Shown: positions 1 to 38,200, counted from the stretch's first letter. The stretch: DNA of 64,000 nt from Acanthochromis polyacanthus (GCF_021347895.1 NC_067122.1:10715983-10779982); one strand, 5' to 3'. Numbers and translations: made by a program. Notes: generated from the sequence alone by a model not told the origin.

Positions 1-239
1 TTTATGGTTGTAAAGGCCTCTAGATATTCCAACAAAAACAATCAAGTACACTTACTGCATGTCAAACTGTGTACGGTGAGTCTAATAACAGCGAGGTCTC
101 AGTAGTTATCATGTCATTTAGCAGATTTCAGATTTCATGCAATATACAGCGCTACAGTGTAAAAGCATGCAGGAAAATGCTGCAAAAAAAACAAAACCAT
201 TCACTCAGAAAAATTAAATAAATATTAAACAGCCTTTTA

Positions 240-770
240 ACTGTATTTTTTGTATACTGCAGGTGCTCCTCGCTTTGTTAAATTACAGATAACTAGCAAA
301 ATCACAAAAAAATATGTTCTTTTAACTGTTTAAAAAGTCATGCCCAAAACTGTACATAATGTCTGCAAAAAAAATCTGTTTGTAAAATTTTTGTTTTGCG
401 TGGTAATTTGTTCATTTACCATGTTCACCAATAAAATTGCACCATTTACTTTATTTAAATTAGCCAAAAAATCTGAATTATTGAAAGCAAAAAATACGTA
501 TATTAAAGACTGAAAATGGTAAATAACTCTTTGATTTTAAGATAATATCTAGTAAAATCACAAAGGGGTAAAAAAAAAAAAAAAAAAGCCAGAACTATAC
601 ACAACAAAAGCAAAGTAACTTGCTCTTTTACAATGTGTGACTATAAAATTATACCAATTTTACTGCTGTGACAGTTTTTAAATGTTGTAGTATTCCACTA
701 TTTTTAACATATTGTTTTCTAGCAGCCATGCACTCAAATTTTTACACCTTTTGTTAATAGATTTTTTTTA
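240..770. repeat. AT-rich dispersed repeat, copy 1
   Basis: The segment shares recognisable phrases with 10850-11230: a stretch reading taaattacagataacta, a block reading cttttacaatgtgtgac, and a block reading gtagtattccact followed by T-rich sequence and a 'gcactca' phrase. The shared blocks occur in the same order in both places, which indicates two diverged copies of one mobile element. The class is not identified; similar AT-rich phrases recur near 52430-52700. Confidence 0.5.
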
Positions 771-2125
771 GTGTAGTGGAAACACTTAAATGAGTGTGCA
801 CGTTTTTACCTCTGAATTTTATCCACAAATGTCACTTACAACATGCGTTGCTGACCACTGTATTTTGCATTCAAAGTGCAAACGAGGATTTTCTCTCATA
901 ATTCTCATCTCTCACCTTATGAATGTTGAGTATTTTTTAGGTTCTCTTCAAACAATCAGCAGAAAGGAAGGCTTAGTTTTACCTCCTCGGTGTGCTCAGT
1001 GTTGAGTCAGTTTCAGGTTTGACCTTGTTTGTTGGTGAAAACCAACTGTGCTGAAAGAAACCTCATGTACAAACAGGAAGAAAAAATATTTGATGGATCC
1101 TTGAGTGTTAGGTGCTTCCTAGCTCTCTCTGAAAAAGCGTAACTGCAAGCTCTCTGATTAAATTAAATGTAATCTTTTAAAAGTCTTTGCCAGGCTTTCT
1201 TAGGCTTCCCTGCTTCCTTGTACAAGTGGCAGATGTGAACCTGCACTCTGCCATCTGTACCCCACTTTGTGCTGACACAGATTATATTGCTGATCATACA
1301 CTACATGGTGACCCCATTCACTTTATGGTTTTCTGTCAGTGTTGTGGTTTAGCAGAGCAGCCCTTGTCCCTCTATCAATGACAAGTACATGTTGTGTGTA
1401 ATACGTAGGTCTGCATGACCTGGACATAAATGGACTGAAAATAGGTCAGTGCAGAAGTATCAGCTGTGTCCTTTTGGTGTTTTGACCTAGTTAATCGTTG
1501 GATCAAACAGTTTTTTTTTCCTCCACGGCTGACACCAAAGGAAATAAGACTAATACACTGGCTGACCAAGTTATCAAAGTTTTTATTGTTCTGCCCAAAG
1601 TATTGTATACACTGCTTTTAACTTTACTGGTGAAATGCAATTCGTTGAACTACAATAATTACCCAGGTTTTACTTTTTTTTGCCCAATTAAAATTATATT
1701 TTTCCACTGTCGGTAGTTTTATGCACGCAAGAAGTGATGTATCAATATTTTCTGGTGAGGTCACTTTTCTGTAATGTCCAATGTTCAGTGGTGTAAGCGG
1801 TTTAAAGTATGATGAATTCACCTTTTTAAAATGGTCTCGTCTACTTATTGCTCTTGGAGTGTATTGGAGTCGACCAGTTCTGACTGATTTGTCTCTAATG
1901 CCACCAAGGTTAAGGATTTGCAATGCAGTCATTTTAAATCAGGCTTCAGTTCAACATTAACTGTGAAATAGATTTGAAACATGAATGGGCATTAGCATGA
2001 CACTCCATGACTGTCTCACATGAGGATAGCATGACCTGGTAAAATCTTGCAACCTGTACGGTTTGCTGATCACAAATACCGTTTTGAAATCAATTAATTG
2101 TTTAGCCTTTGCTGCTTCTGTGGTC

Positions 2126-2549
2126 TTAAAGGGGAACTTCGGTTTTTTTCAACCTGGGGTCGCGAGAGCTCGCAAAATCGTGCTATCACGTGATTTCGGA
2201 ACGGGATTTGCTTTCTAGCGTTCTGAGATTTGGATACAGACCACAACAAAGAGTGATCGCCATGTAATGTGGAGGTTTTTGTTCACTTCTCATCGCTAGT
2301 ATGTTGTGGGACACTCATTGAGACTATCTGAGCCGGTCAGTGTGGGCAAACAGCACGTTAGGGCGGACTTTGACGCGGAGGGGCCAGCTGCCCCATACTT
2401 TTCGCTAGCCGAGCTGCTAGCTGAGCTGCTAAGCTGCCTGCCTGGCTAAATACTGGAGCTATGTCGAAAATTCATTTCTCCATCACTCACATGTATGAAA
2501 TTACATATGGAAACAGACTCCAGGTTGAAAAAACGAAGTTCCCCTTTAA
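2126..2549. mobile_element. Short piggyBac-type MITE with TTAA target site
   Basis: The left end (aaggggaacttcggtttttt) and right end are near-perfect inverted repeats of about 28 bp, each bordered by TTAA (2126-2129 and 2546-2549). TTAA duplication is the signature of piggyBac-superfamily transposition. The interior of roughly 370 bp has no transposase frame, so this is a non-autonomous element that needs an enzyme from elsewhere. Assignment rests on the TTAA and the inverted ends only. Confidence 0.7.
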
Positions 2550-4524
2550 GCAGTGGGTCAACCACAGCTCTGTCTGACTGGTTACACACCACAGTTACCT
2601 ATCTGCACTGAAGGAAGACTGTTGAAATTGTCTCTTTAAGTAGACATATTGAAAACAAATGCCATGTATTTCAAGAAGTTTGTCTTGGAGAGTGTGTTAT
2701 TCTCAACTGACACTAATGTTTTCATTCTTACTGCAAATGTCTTTCAAATCTTGTCTGTCAGTGTCCTTGATTGCTATTAATTGGTATCTGTATCAATCAA
2801 CTCCTAATACTGTATAGTATGTAAACAGTGCATATATCATTCAGTGTTTCTTTAAAAACTGAAACTCACATTTCTTTTTGGATTCATCAGTGTTTACTGT
2901 TCAAGTATAACTCAGTCTCTCCTGTTCTGCTTCATACCATGCCACCATCAGCCTTCACTCCTTGATTGTGTCGATCCTCGGGCGCCAGAACTGGGCACGA
3001 AGTGTAATAAGATATGCTAACTGACCTAGATAGCACCACTCATCGGCCCGTGCTATCAGTTCTCACCCACAGTTCTGGTGCAACTGTTCTTTCTGGCTTT
3101 CTAAAGAGCACTCGCATTTCTAATCCTCTACAGGAAAAATACTTGCAGCTGAAGCCTCTTTATATTAACACATTCCACTGTAGTTGCTTTGTGTTAGTCA
3201 CAGAAGATAAAGTTCAACTTCCAGTTTACAGTGGGGCAAAATCAACAAAAGTACCAGGCAGGCAGAAAACCACAGCACTGTTAATGATTCATGAGCAAAG
3301 CTGAGTAACATTTCTTCTTTCTTGTCCGCTCTCTCCTTAACACATTAGTAAAATGTTGTGAAAGTTTGGACAGGTAGGTCACAGATGGGAAATAAAAATT
3401 GAATTTCAGTTTTAAAGATGCTTTAAGGACATCAGGTTCAGTGGAGTTTGAAATCACTCACTCACTACAAATCACTCACTTTCACAGTGCATTTTACTGG
3501 CTTATACTAAAATGCTGTATTGCAGTTTAATTTAAGACATACCATAGTCTATAGCAGGTGTCAAAAACGGTCAAACAGGACACCTCGCATATCCAGTTAG
3601 TTGTTGAACCACTGTTATTCATCATGCAGTGGGAGGGTGGTAACAGCGGCTCAAAGTAATTACATTGTTTTCCATTAATAATACTGTCAATAATTTTTTA
3701 CAAAAAAAAATGTCAAACAGTGAACACATGCTCATCATGAATTCACTGAATCCAGATCAACATTTCAAACTGGCTTACAATTAAATACAATAGAGAAAAG
3801 CAGCAGCAGGAAAAAAATGTCCAAGTTTCTAGCAAATTATTCAGTGGATCCTTTCTGACCAATCACAACTAAATTTTTAACCAGATTAACCAGTCCTTAC
3901 TTTTAAGACAAACTGGGGCCTATGGTTTTTTTGAATAGCCTTGAACCCACTGAGAACTAATAACAATACAATCTCTACAGTTTTATCTCCCTTTTTGCAA
4001 TTTTTAGGAACAGAAAAGTGAGAAAGATTTCAGTTGGGAATAAAATTGTCTCACTCTTAGTATTTACGGCTCAACTTTTTATGCAAAGTCATGACAATAT
4101 TAAGATTCAGAGCCACTGCCGGGGACTTCTACAATAAATGTAATGCGTTCACTGAATGTTTTTTCTGCTGTAATCAACTTGTAGTTTGATCTGTCAAAGA
4201 CAAAAGACCACAGGCACATTGAATCTTGTTTCAGCTGTGGTTTTTTTTTTGTCAGACTGAAGCTTTAAAATGGAAAATACAAATTTTCTAAGTGTTGTCA
4301 TTTTTCTCGTTAAATTTTGCTAAAACAAAAGCCTCATTTTCTATTGAGTTACTGTTAACTCTTGCAGCGCCAATATCCTTTTTTTGTTTTCTTTACTCCC
4401 TCATTTTTCAAATTTGACTTTTACTCACAAAGTCTTTTCATTTGCAGTGTGCTCTCACTTTGTACATATTTTTGTGTCTCATGGACCTGGATACTTAAAC
4501 TACACTCAACAACTTCTGTGTTGG

Positions 4525-4715
4525 CTGTGCCCGAAATGGTAGAGCGAGTTGTCCACTAATCACAAGTGTAGCGGTTCGATTCCAGGCCCATCCACATGAC
4601 AAAAGTGTCCTTGGGCAATATACTGAACCTGTTGTTGTTCCCAATGGATGGCAAGCACCTTGACTGGGCAACATTGTAAAGAACTTTGAATAGCACTAAA
4701 GTACAAAAGCGTTAC
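4525..4715 (+). mobile_element. tRNA-derived SINE
   Basis: A degenerate A box (ggtagagcgag region) is followed by a good B box (gcggttcgattcc at about 4570-4582), as in a Pol III tRNA-type promoter. Downstream phrases such as 'gtccttgggca', 'gcaccttga' and 'ttgtaaagaactttgaatagc' are typical of an abundant fish SINE body and tail. It lies in non-coding DNA upstream of the fam13b short-form promoter. Boundaries are approximate because no clear target duplication was seen. Confidence 0.7.
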
Positions 4716-5669
4716 AGAAGTAGTTTGCAGTCATTTGCTATCTGTTGTTTCCCTGCTGTGAAATGCTAAACATCTCTGAAAGCCTTGATGTGCATATCAA
4801 TATGACTTGTTTTTTATTTATCTGTATAAAACAATTTAATCTTGTCTTGGTTGAAACAAAACGTTGCAACAGTCTTTAAAGTAAAGTGATTGCAGTCCGT
4901 TAATGTACTTTGTTTGTATCGCGTCTCTTTGTGAGTGACCTCCAGACATCACTGCATGATTTGTTTTTAAAGCTTCTTAAGTCGATCAGATGTCATGAAA
5001 CAACAATCAAATGATAGATCAAATTCCTCTTTTGCTGGACTTCCTTCAATAGCTCCTACTAAAAGCTAGTCCAGTCTTCTCTGTAATTCTGACTTAGATT
5101 TGATTGAAGTTAATCTAAAGTCTTGTCCTTTTGAAAAAAAACTATCTGGCACAGAGAGACGTTAGTAGGAAAATGGAACTAATTAGTTTAATTGAGTTTA
5201 ATTGGAAGTGTTTTGATGTAGCAGTGATTATCAGGCCTATTTATAGTCCATGAAGTGCAAAAGTCATCACATACAACTATTAAAATGCACATTTAGAACT
5301 ACACAGTTCCTTTTCTGTCTTGCTTTTCCTGCCTTCATTCCCTGAATCGTTTATTCACTGTCTCTAAAGTCGTCTCTTTGTGCATCACTGTCACTGCTCC
5401 TGTCCCTCAGTGGTCTGTAATTTGCTAAATGTATTGATGCTTTTGATAAGCTGTCATTACAAAAGACTTACTCAGGGCGATATAAAAGGCACAGGTGTGT
5501 GTCTTTGTTTCTGTGCTAATGTGCATCCTGTGTATGTGTGTGTGAGTGTTTGTGCATGTGCGTGCACGCCATTACACAGCCCACTGGGCCGGCTGTAATA
5601 ACTGCTGAGTTTATAGTCACCACTGAGTGGACAGAAAAAATCCTACCCCCTCCCACTTTCTGCCTCAAG

Positions 5670-5781
5670 ATTGGCCCACATAAGTCATTGCCTCTTTACA
5701 ATTGGCTCCTAACTTCAGCCCCTCCCGTCCCATTGGTCCTTCTGGGGTTGTTGCCTGGTTACATCAGAAGCTCATATATTT
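5670..5781 (+). promoter_or_regulatory. Promoter of short fam13b transcript: three CCAAT boxes plus TATA-like box
   Basis: Three ATTGG motifs (inverted CCAAT, the NF-Y site) start at 5670, 5701 and 5732, so the spacing is exactly 31 bp twice. A GC-rich cccctcccgtccc sits at about 5719-5731 and a TATA-like tatattt at 5775-5781. Transcription would then start near 5805, about 620 bp before the MAC start codon. Regular near-three-helical-turn spacing of CCAAT boxes is well known for NF-Y-driven promoters. Use in vivo is inferred. Confidence 0.6.
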
Positions 5782-5845
5782 GAGCAGAGCTCTGGATGTT
5801 TACTGCAGCACTTTTCCAGTCAGAGTGCAGAGTGAGACAACCTCA

Positions 5846-5847
<2 letters not shown>

Positions 5848-5894
<47 letters not shown>
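5848..5894. repeat. (CA)n microsatellite in fam13b 5' leader
   Basis: An uninterrupted run of about 23 CA dinucleotides lies roughly 70 bp downstream of the TATA-like box, so it would be transcribed into the 5' leader. Confidence 0.95.
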
Positions 5895-5897
<3 letters not shown>

Positions 5898-5947
5898 CAC
5901 GCATTCAAGAACACAAACGCACACCCCGGTTCAGAGGACGCCACACT

Positions 5948-6028
5948 ATGCGCCCTGGCGGTACCCTGGCTCTGCTGCTAGACCTGCTGGTGCTGACGCT
6001 GACTCCTCAAAGTGCTCAACTGGGATAA
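5948..6028 (+). CDS. Upstream ORF of 26 codons in fam13b leader
   Basis: An ATG at 5948 opens a 26-codon frame that starts MRPGGTLALLLDLLVLTL and ends with TAA at 6026-6028. The leucine-rich stretch resembles a signal peptide, but no longer secreted protein continues from it and no donor site extends it. It is best read as a uORF ahead of the MAC start. Whether a peptide is made is unknown. Confidence 0.3.
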   Translation: MRPGGTLALLLDLLVLTLTPQSAQLG

Positions 6029-6430
6029 CCTACAAACCTGTCACACTGAAAGAGGAGAAATCTGGAGGGAAGGGAAACTGAGAGTTGTGAAAGAACAAGC
6101 GTCACAGCTGGATACTGCTCCTACAGGAGATGTGTCAAGTGGCTAGCACGCAAAAAGAAGAACAAGACAGAAATCGTGCAGAGTTTGGCTGAAAGTCAAG
6201 CTCGCCTCTCTGCTGGACATTCGAAAAATAAAACCAGACTGGACTTTATTAACCTACAGGTTAGCTTGCTGACTGCACTGGGAAGAAGAGGAGAAACTGA
6301 CAGATACAGCCTACCAGAGATACAAGATAACACGCTCTGAACCACGTACAAGGCTGGATCCGCTGGCATAGAAACCCCTAAACAAAAAGGGCAAATCACA
6401 GTGAGAGAAAAGACAGCTGGAAAAATGAGA

Positions 6431-31325
<24,895 letters not shown>

Positions 31326-34300
31326 ACCCTCATCAGATACCTGCTGTCACCACACATCATCACTGCAGCGAGGCCACTCCCAGGATCACTCCAGCCAACA
31401 ACATGCACATTACAAGACTTCACACCTTCATGACCTCCTCATGCGGTGCTGCAGTCAGGTCACGGGGAAACAAAGTCTAGGCTTTGGATGCATTCATTAA
31501 AATTACCACGTAGATACCACGATATAGCCTCTTTGTTCACACTGTAGTATTGCAGTTGGAAATCTTCACCAGTGAAGAAGAGTCTCCAGTAACATGTTTG
31601 GGGCTTCTAGACTTCACCTGCAATTTCACTACAAGAACCAATGTAAAGTTTTGACTCTTGGGTTGTAGTTCTCAAACCGATTCAGTCACAAGTGGAGTAA
31701 AAGCTGTTAAACTATCAGTGACTGGTCAAACAGTTGGACTGACACGGTTTGTAAACAACATTCAGTTTGTAACCAAACACTCAAGGACTACAAAAAAAAG
31801 GTGAGGAATTAGTCAGCTTTGACTAAAACAGCAGCAACATAATGAAAATGAGGGAATTTTTAAGTCAATCTAATTTGCCAAATGTCTGCAAGTCGATGGG
31901 AACAAACAGGCAAACTATTCGGTACAAAGCAAACTAAAAAAAAGTTGACATTTTTAAGCATTTCGGCTCGAAATTAATTTAAGTAAATCTCAATTAACTG
32001 TATGTGACTACAACTAATCTTAGAATGTCTACAGCTACCAAATAAGGGTCCTTATTAATCCCCAAGTTTGCTGTAAATGTGACGTTATAAACCTGCAATT
32101 TTACTGATTTTTTCCCCATGACATGAATGCAGCAGCAGCACTGGTTAAACTTAAAACGGCTCATGGCTGACACTTGCTGCCTCAGTCTGACTACATATCA
32201 TCTAAAGCACGGCAGCAGTTTAAAAACGTGGAGGAAAAGGACTCATCACTGTTTGTCCTCATCATCGTCTCACCAACTTGACTTAAGACTTTGCACTCGT
32301 GTCTCGTGTATTTCCTCGTTTTCTGGTGGGGAAACAAAAACGCGTTCTGACTTTTTTATTTCAGGAACTCTTCTGTTGTCGATCTGTGTTCTTCGTGTTG
32401 CTGAATATTCTTATCGGACAGCTCGAGGACTGGCATTTTAGACGCTCTTCAGTTAAGACACTTCTTCATTTGGGACGCCGCACACTGTGTCAGGGTTCCC
32501 ACTTTTGTTTCAACCTTTTCTCCCCTGTTGTTATTTTAATAACAATATTAACAGTCATAATAATTTACCATCCTCACATCCTGGATGCTTCACCTTCTGA
32601 CTGATTTTAAAATGCATTTACAGAGTTTAAAAACAAGTTTGTGAGTGTATTCTTTTTTCTTTTCTTTTTTTTTTACAACAAAGGTGTATGCTCATTTGTT
32701 TGTGTGTTTTCTTGAATGAAAAAGTAACTGTTCGATTCCAAGAGAAAAATGGGGGAAAAAACAATTGTAGTAACTCTGATTAAGACCGGTTACAGTTTTC
32801 CTTTTCATTCATTTCTATTCTTTAGGGTTTTCTTCTACTTTTTGTTTGCATTTTGGGTTTTTTTTGTCCAGGAAGATGTGCATCAGTTGGCATACAGTGG
32901 TGTTTTTATCCCTAGCAAAATGATTCCTGGTTTAGTTGTCGTGCGCTCGGATGTGAGTTTTTAGGTCATATGGTTTTGATTTTAATGGCACTTGAAGGCA
33001 GCATTAGACAAAAGATGCTCACAGAAAACGGCCCGACTCAGATTAAGAGCTGTTGACGTGGATGGACACGATTATTGCAGAAATTATGTGGAAAATTCTG
33101 TACTTGCTGACTTTCCTCCTTGTTTCTCAGTCGTTTCCTGTTCGTTGTGCTACGTGAAGACGTGACGGGTTCTGAGGGACAATGGGTGATAAATTCTGAA
33201 GAGACGAGCCAGTATCTGGTCCACGTTGCTTCTTCATCTCAGAGTCGATAAAAGCATGTTGGCTGGTCGTCGGTGGTTGTTGGTTAGGGTCTGACGATGT
33301 CTGTGAGGTGCCAACACTGCCAGCACTGACTTCAAATGGAGTGAAGCAACTCCGTCAGTGTCGAAGGTCTCATTCGTATGTTAGCATGACGTCAGAGGGA
33401 AGTTGTTCTAAAGTGAAGCAGGAGTCCTTCTCGGTCAAATCTGCAGTTCCAGTGAAGTTTGATTTCCTGCTGGCAGGTCAAATGAGGACAGGAGGAGGAG
33501 AATGCCAACGAGCTTGACCTCTTTATTCTTCTTTGAGGCCATGTTGTCCTGCTTGTATCAGACAGAATTCGAAGTGTCACAGTGAGATAAAGAAATGTCC
33601 AACAGTCCCTGAATTTTGGCTTTAGCTGCTAAGTTTGTAAACCGGCTGTTTGTCAAGTGGCGTTTTATCGATTAATCTTGGCTGGTAAAGAGGCTGGTTA
33701 CTTGTGTAATGTTTGTTTTAGGCAGATAGACACAGGTGGTGTACATTTCTCTGCCTGAATCAAAGCTGACTGCAGTCTTTATTCTGTAAGTGGACAGCAG
33801 ATGTCACGGTTTGAAACTGAACCTTTGAATGAGTTTTTGAGATTGCGTGTTTGTGGGGGATATGAGGGGGGGTGTGGTGTGCGTTTGTCAGTTAGAGGTT
33901 TGATGTAAAAAAAAAATGTTATTTGCACAGCATTCACTGAATGCAGCCCTTTTGAGTTTTTTTCATTTGTATTTCTAGAAATGAAGCACTACTTCTATAC
34001 AAATATAAATATATACTGTACATAAGAAACACCCGAAGGAATGAATGTCAGAAATGTTTAAATTATTTCAAACATTACGTTTGGCCCCCTTTGGTTCATT
34101 ACATTTGTGATGCCCTGAGAATGTGTTTTTTTTATTATAAATATTGCTAATACTATCATAACCATTATTTTGTGTGATAACAACAACAACAATAATCCTT
34201 TTGTATCTACTCACTAACTGTAAAACCAGCCGTAGACGTTAGTCTGGCACTGTGTGTGGATAAGTCACACATGAACCTGCTCTGTTTTATGAATTATTTT

Positions 34301-34450
34301 ATCGCTCTGTGTAATATAAGCTAATATAGAAGCAGTACTGTAGTGCGCTTGCATGGCAAACGAGAACATAATAGTGTAAAAACATGATGTATTGTTTCCA
34401 TTATTTGTGCCATGAAGAAGCAGCAATAATAAAAGTTTGCGTGGAGTTTT
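31326..34450 (+). other. fam13b 3' UTR
   Basis: No further coding exon follows the stop. The stretch contains AT-rich motifs near 33990-34020 and ends close to an AATAAA. A length of about 3.1 kb is typical for this gene. Open frames inside it look like chance. Confidence 0.7.
34428..34433 (+). terminator. fam13b polyadenylation signal AATAAA
   Basis: AATAAA occurs in 'caataataaaagtttgcg', followed within 40 bp by GT/T-rich sequence. It is the best poly(A) signal found downstream of the stop; earlier, weaker ones may also be used. Confidence 0.55.
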
Positions 34451-37400
34451 TCTAAAGTATCAGGTCATGGGTGATGATGGTTTGGATCATTTGAGGTACA
34501 ATGCGTTTTGTTTCGTTTTCCACATGTTGTCACACACACTCTGCTCAGACGGTGTGTTTTTACCACTGCATCACGTTGGCACCGCTGAAAACCAAAATAT
34601 CAGTACATTTGGGAATGTTAGCGAGGATTGAAAAAGCCAATGACAGATGTATCATATGAGAAAACATTCCGGTTTTTATCATCCTTCAAAAAGTGGAAAC
34701 AATCCATCGTCAATCTCTGAAGGGCTTTTACTTTAGCTTTTACTTTTTTTTTTTTTTTGAGTCTGACAAGGTGAAGAGTTGGTTTGTTTGGCACCTCAGT
34801 TACAAGATTTCAAGTGAACAAACGGTGTGTTCTTTTCGTTGTTTTTCATTGTGCCTGAGTGGTAAAATTCACATGTGGTTCACACGTTCTAAACTGTAAA
34901 TGTGTTCTGTCTTTGTCAGTGTACAGTATCCTTCATCTCACACTCGCCCCTCCGACGTGCATGGTTGTTTTACGCAGCTGGAATTCACAGCAGAGGTCGT
35001 CGTCAAAGATGTCTCTTGGGTCAGCCCTCCTCCTGAAAATGATTTAGAGATGATCCGTTTTTTGGTCAAAACAGTAGCAGACAACGTAAGAGATATATTT
35101 TTACAATCTGTAAGGAGATTTAAATTTTAAGAAGTCTCTAAAGCTGTTTAATTTAAAAGAAAGAATCATCTTACTGCTTTCGGAGAGCTCAGATTTGTGA
35201 CTGTACAGTTAGAAATTCGCCAAATCTTTAGTTTTTCTTTTAATCGCAAACTGTGCAGTGAACAATCTGACCGCAAAAAAAAAAAGTGACATCTTTGAAA
35301 CAGACTTTTGCTACAAATTCCTTTAACCAGAGAGGATTTCAGGAGGGGCAGGTTATAAACTGCTCCTTCCTGCTTCCTCCATTCGATCTACATGTGACGC
35401 GGTGTTTTACCACATCAATATGATGTATCTATAAATGTTTTCTTACTTTGCGAATGCTTTTTCTGTTGTTTCTTCATTCACTAAAAAGGCTGAGAAAATA
35501 CAATCAGTAACAAACATTTACACGTGAAAATAAAATTTACAAGCTTGTCACACAACCTCTCCTGCTTTCTGAGTCAAATAAACAGAAGAAAACTATAAAC
35601 TGGTTGTGTTCTGTCCACTTTCCCTGTATAAATTAAATTTGAGGAAAAAAAATGGTAAAACTGGAGCTCAAATAAGTATTACTCCACTTATTCACTGTTC
35701 TACCCATACTGTGTCACCAAAAAAGGAACAAAATATTAGAAACGTTTATTTTAGGATATAGTAGTTTAACATGTAAGCAGCTCAATAAATACCGATGTGT
35801 ACTGAGCAAGACAAGTGCTCCTACAAAGTCATACTTAATTCAGAAAGACGTGACTGTACTTACAGCCGCTGTTTGTCAGGGTGGAGAGTCACAAAGTATT
35901 TTACAAAAGTACAACATTTTATGCTACGTTATACTTACCCCACTACATTTATTGGGCAGCTTCAGTTACTATTTTTTTTAGATAAAGTGTTCACAAACAT
36001 GATCACTTTGTAATTTATGATTTTTTTTGGCAGATAAAACTACTATATGAAGTCAGTACAATTTGCTCTGAAGATCAAACATACCGCTGAAGCACCACTT
36101 ACAATTACGTGAAGAGTAATTCTGTACATTTAGTACAATCGCAGTCATATTAGCAAGCACATGTTCTTGCTAATAGTTCTGGTACAAATGTAAACTAATG
36201 TTGGTCCTTGCCACTGAAGTTTGGCTGTTTTCCAGAGATGAGCACAATTTTAAAATTTTGTAATGATAAAAAAAAAACAGCCTTTGGGCAGGAGATTTCA
36301 GCTGTGTTTTGTTTCTAATTTTGAAAAAGCTCTACAATGCGGAGTCCTTTTATTCTCACCTTCCAACTAAGCAATTAAACCTGACAGTTAATCACTAGCG
36401 CCCTCTAGTGGACAACAGTATGACAGGCTTAAAGACGGCTCCACTTTAATCTGTTTAAATTTTTTAAAATTCAGTGTTACAAAGCATTTTTTAAACATTT
36501 CAAAATTGTCCTGTATGAATAAAGTTTCAAAAAAAATTACTACTGTTAAAGATCATTTCACAGAAAGCATGGTATAAAAAAAAAGATGTGAGATAAATGA
36601 CATTTGCAGCATTACATTTCTGATACTGTATGTGTCAAATCTAACACAGGCATCATTAATGTTACTAGAAACACCACAGTGCCAAGAAGTGTATTCAAAA
36701 AACACAGTGAACATTTTTAAATGCAACAAAATAATTTAAAATCCATCTGAAAATGTTGCTAAAATTATAAATTATAAAATTAAATCATTAAACTAGATTC
36801 AAACATTGAAACTGTTAAATTCAGGTGAGGAGGACAGAATAATACAAACACGTGGGATTATTTCAGGACTATTTCTGTATCTGTTTTATCTATTTGGAGC
36901 AAATGTTGGTGTTGTTAGTCGACTACTCAAGTCCTCCATGGCACTTGAGTTTAGTGAGTAAGGTAAGAGCAGAAAGGGAGCTGCCACTCGGATGCGGTTC
37001 TTCCACCGAGAGAGGATCTCTTTCTGCTGTCGCTGCTACACATACTGCCCTAGTGGAGGTTTCCGTTTCAGGTCTCTTTGAGGATTTTGGATGGACGACT
37101 TGGTAAAACCAACATTTTAGGTGCATGTCCAGGGATTTTTGGTGGAATGTTCCTTTAAGGTCGATGCGTGAGGACCTTGTAGGTGGAATATTTCCTGAAA
37201 CCAACCCTTTAGGTCAACATTCAAAGATTTAAGGTGGAATATTTCTTTTAAAAAAAACTAAGTTTCATGTTTTGATCATTATCAAGTGAGAAACCTCAAT
37301 CCAGACTCCTCATAATGACATTTGGGATTTATGGTGCTGTTATTTGTTTAGTCCGGACTAAATGACAGAAATCCACAAATGCTGTATTTCAGGACTCAGT

Positions 37401-38011
37401 TATTAAATATGAAAACAATCCATGTGACTCTAAAAACTCAACAGCTTTACAAACTCAAAGATTAAACTCTCTACAAGGATCCAAAATAAGTTGGACTTCT
37501 ACATGAGAGTTTTAATTATTCTTCATCTACTTCCTGAAAAGTTTGGTCAATAAAAAAAGAGAACAACTAGTATTTGCAGCTGAACTAAAGACAGACTTTG
37601 TGATTTTTCTGCTCACATGTTGTGTTGTTGTAAACTTACTCTTTCAACCCCCTGGAAACCAGCGTTTGTCCTATTTTTGTGTCACTCCTCGGCGACCCTA
37701 CACAGCTGGGTTGTAATGTTTTTATGAGCAACACACCATACTATGAAGTTTTTACAGTGATGGTTCTACTATGGAACCAGTTTGACATGTTCAGGCGTTC
37801 TTTGTGTGAAAACTCAGAGATTTCAGGTATCAGAAGGTGGTTTTCAACTTTCTTTGTTAAGTTTCTGCTTCAACTTTAAACTAAATTTACTTCACAAGCC
37901 CAGCCCTCTGCACTTCCAGTAAGCTGTGTTCCTATTGGCTGTCCAGGTGGCTGCTTGGAGTTATCAGGAACACCTGAGCAGCTCAGTCATAGACATATAT
38001 AAAGAGTAGAC
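34451..38011. other. Intergenic, AT-rich, no gene recognised
   Basis: This stretch between the fam13b 3' end and the minisatellite shows no open frame with recognisable homology, no splice-linked exons and no clear transposon ends. It has several oligo-A stretches. Confidence 0.6.
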
Positions 38012-38118
38012 AAAAACGTCATAGTTTAGTGTGTCGTCCAAAATGTGACAAAAATGTCATAGTTTACTATGTGGTCCAGAATGTGACAAAAACGTCGTCC
38101 AACAAATTGGAACAAAGT

Positions 38119-38200
38119 GTCCAGATAGCTCAACTGGTTAAGAAGGTGATTTGTAAACGGAACTGTGTCAGAGGCGCAGGTTCAATTCCAGCTCCTGATC
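38119..38200 (+). repeat. tRNA-like module head, copy A
   Basis: Contains a perfect A box consensus (tagctcaactgg) and B box (ggttcaattcc) at tRNA-like distance, within gtccagatagctcaactggt...gctcctgatc. Stem pairing is incomplete (acceptor about 5 of 7, T stem one mismatch), so it is a tRNA relic rather than a working tRNA gene. A conserved body follows to about 38365 ('gggtttcctgttatcctctc', 'catgggaatgtcaatatcct'). Confidence 0.7.

Larger units (their letters stand above)
1..5640. other. Upstream region or intron of long-form fam13b, no coding exon seen
   Basis: No exon with convincing coding content and splice sites was found here. The stretch is AT-rich and holds a dispersed repeat (about 240-770), a piggyBac-type MITE (2126-2549) and a tRNA-derived SINE (about 4525-4715). 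If the long FAM13B transcript with its RhoGAP domain exists in this species, this stretch would be one of its introns; that is inference from the human gene structure. Confidence 0.5.
5805..6430 (+). other. 5' leader of the short fam13b transcript
   Basis: This stretch between the TATA-like box and the MAC start has no splice need and ends in the coding exon. It contains a CA repeat (5848-5894) and several upstream ATGs, including one at 5796 whose frame runs through the CA repeat and one at 5948 with its own stop at 6026-6028. Such a leader would be expected to lower translation of the main frame. The transcription start is estimated, not shown. Confidence 0.45.

Noticed and set aside
5702..6028. 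108-residue frame through the CA repeat ending like the uORF
   Set aside because: Half of it is a threonine/histidine run from the microsatellite and its start lies upstream of the TATA-like box. Only the short uORF at 5948 is kept.
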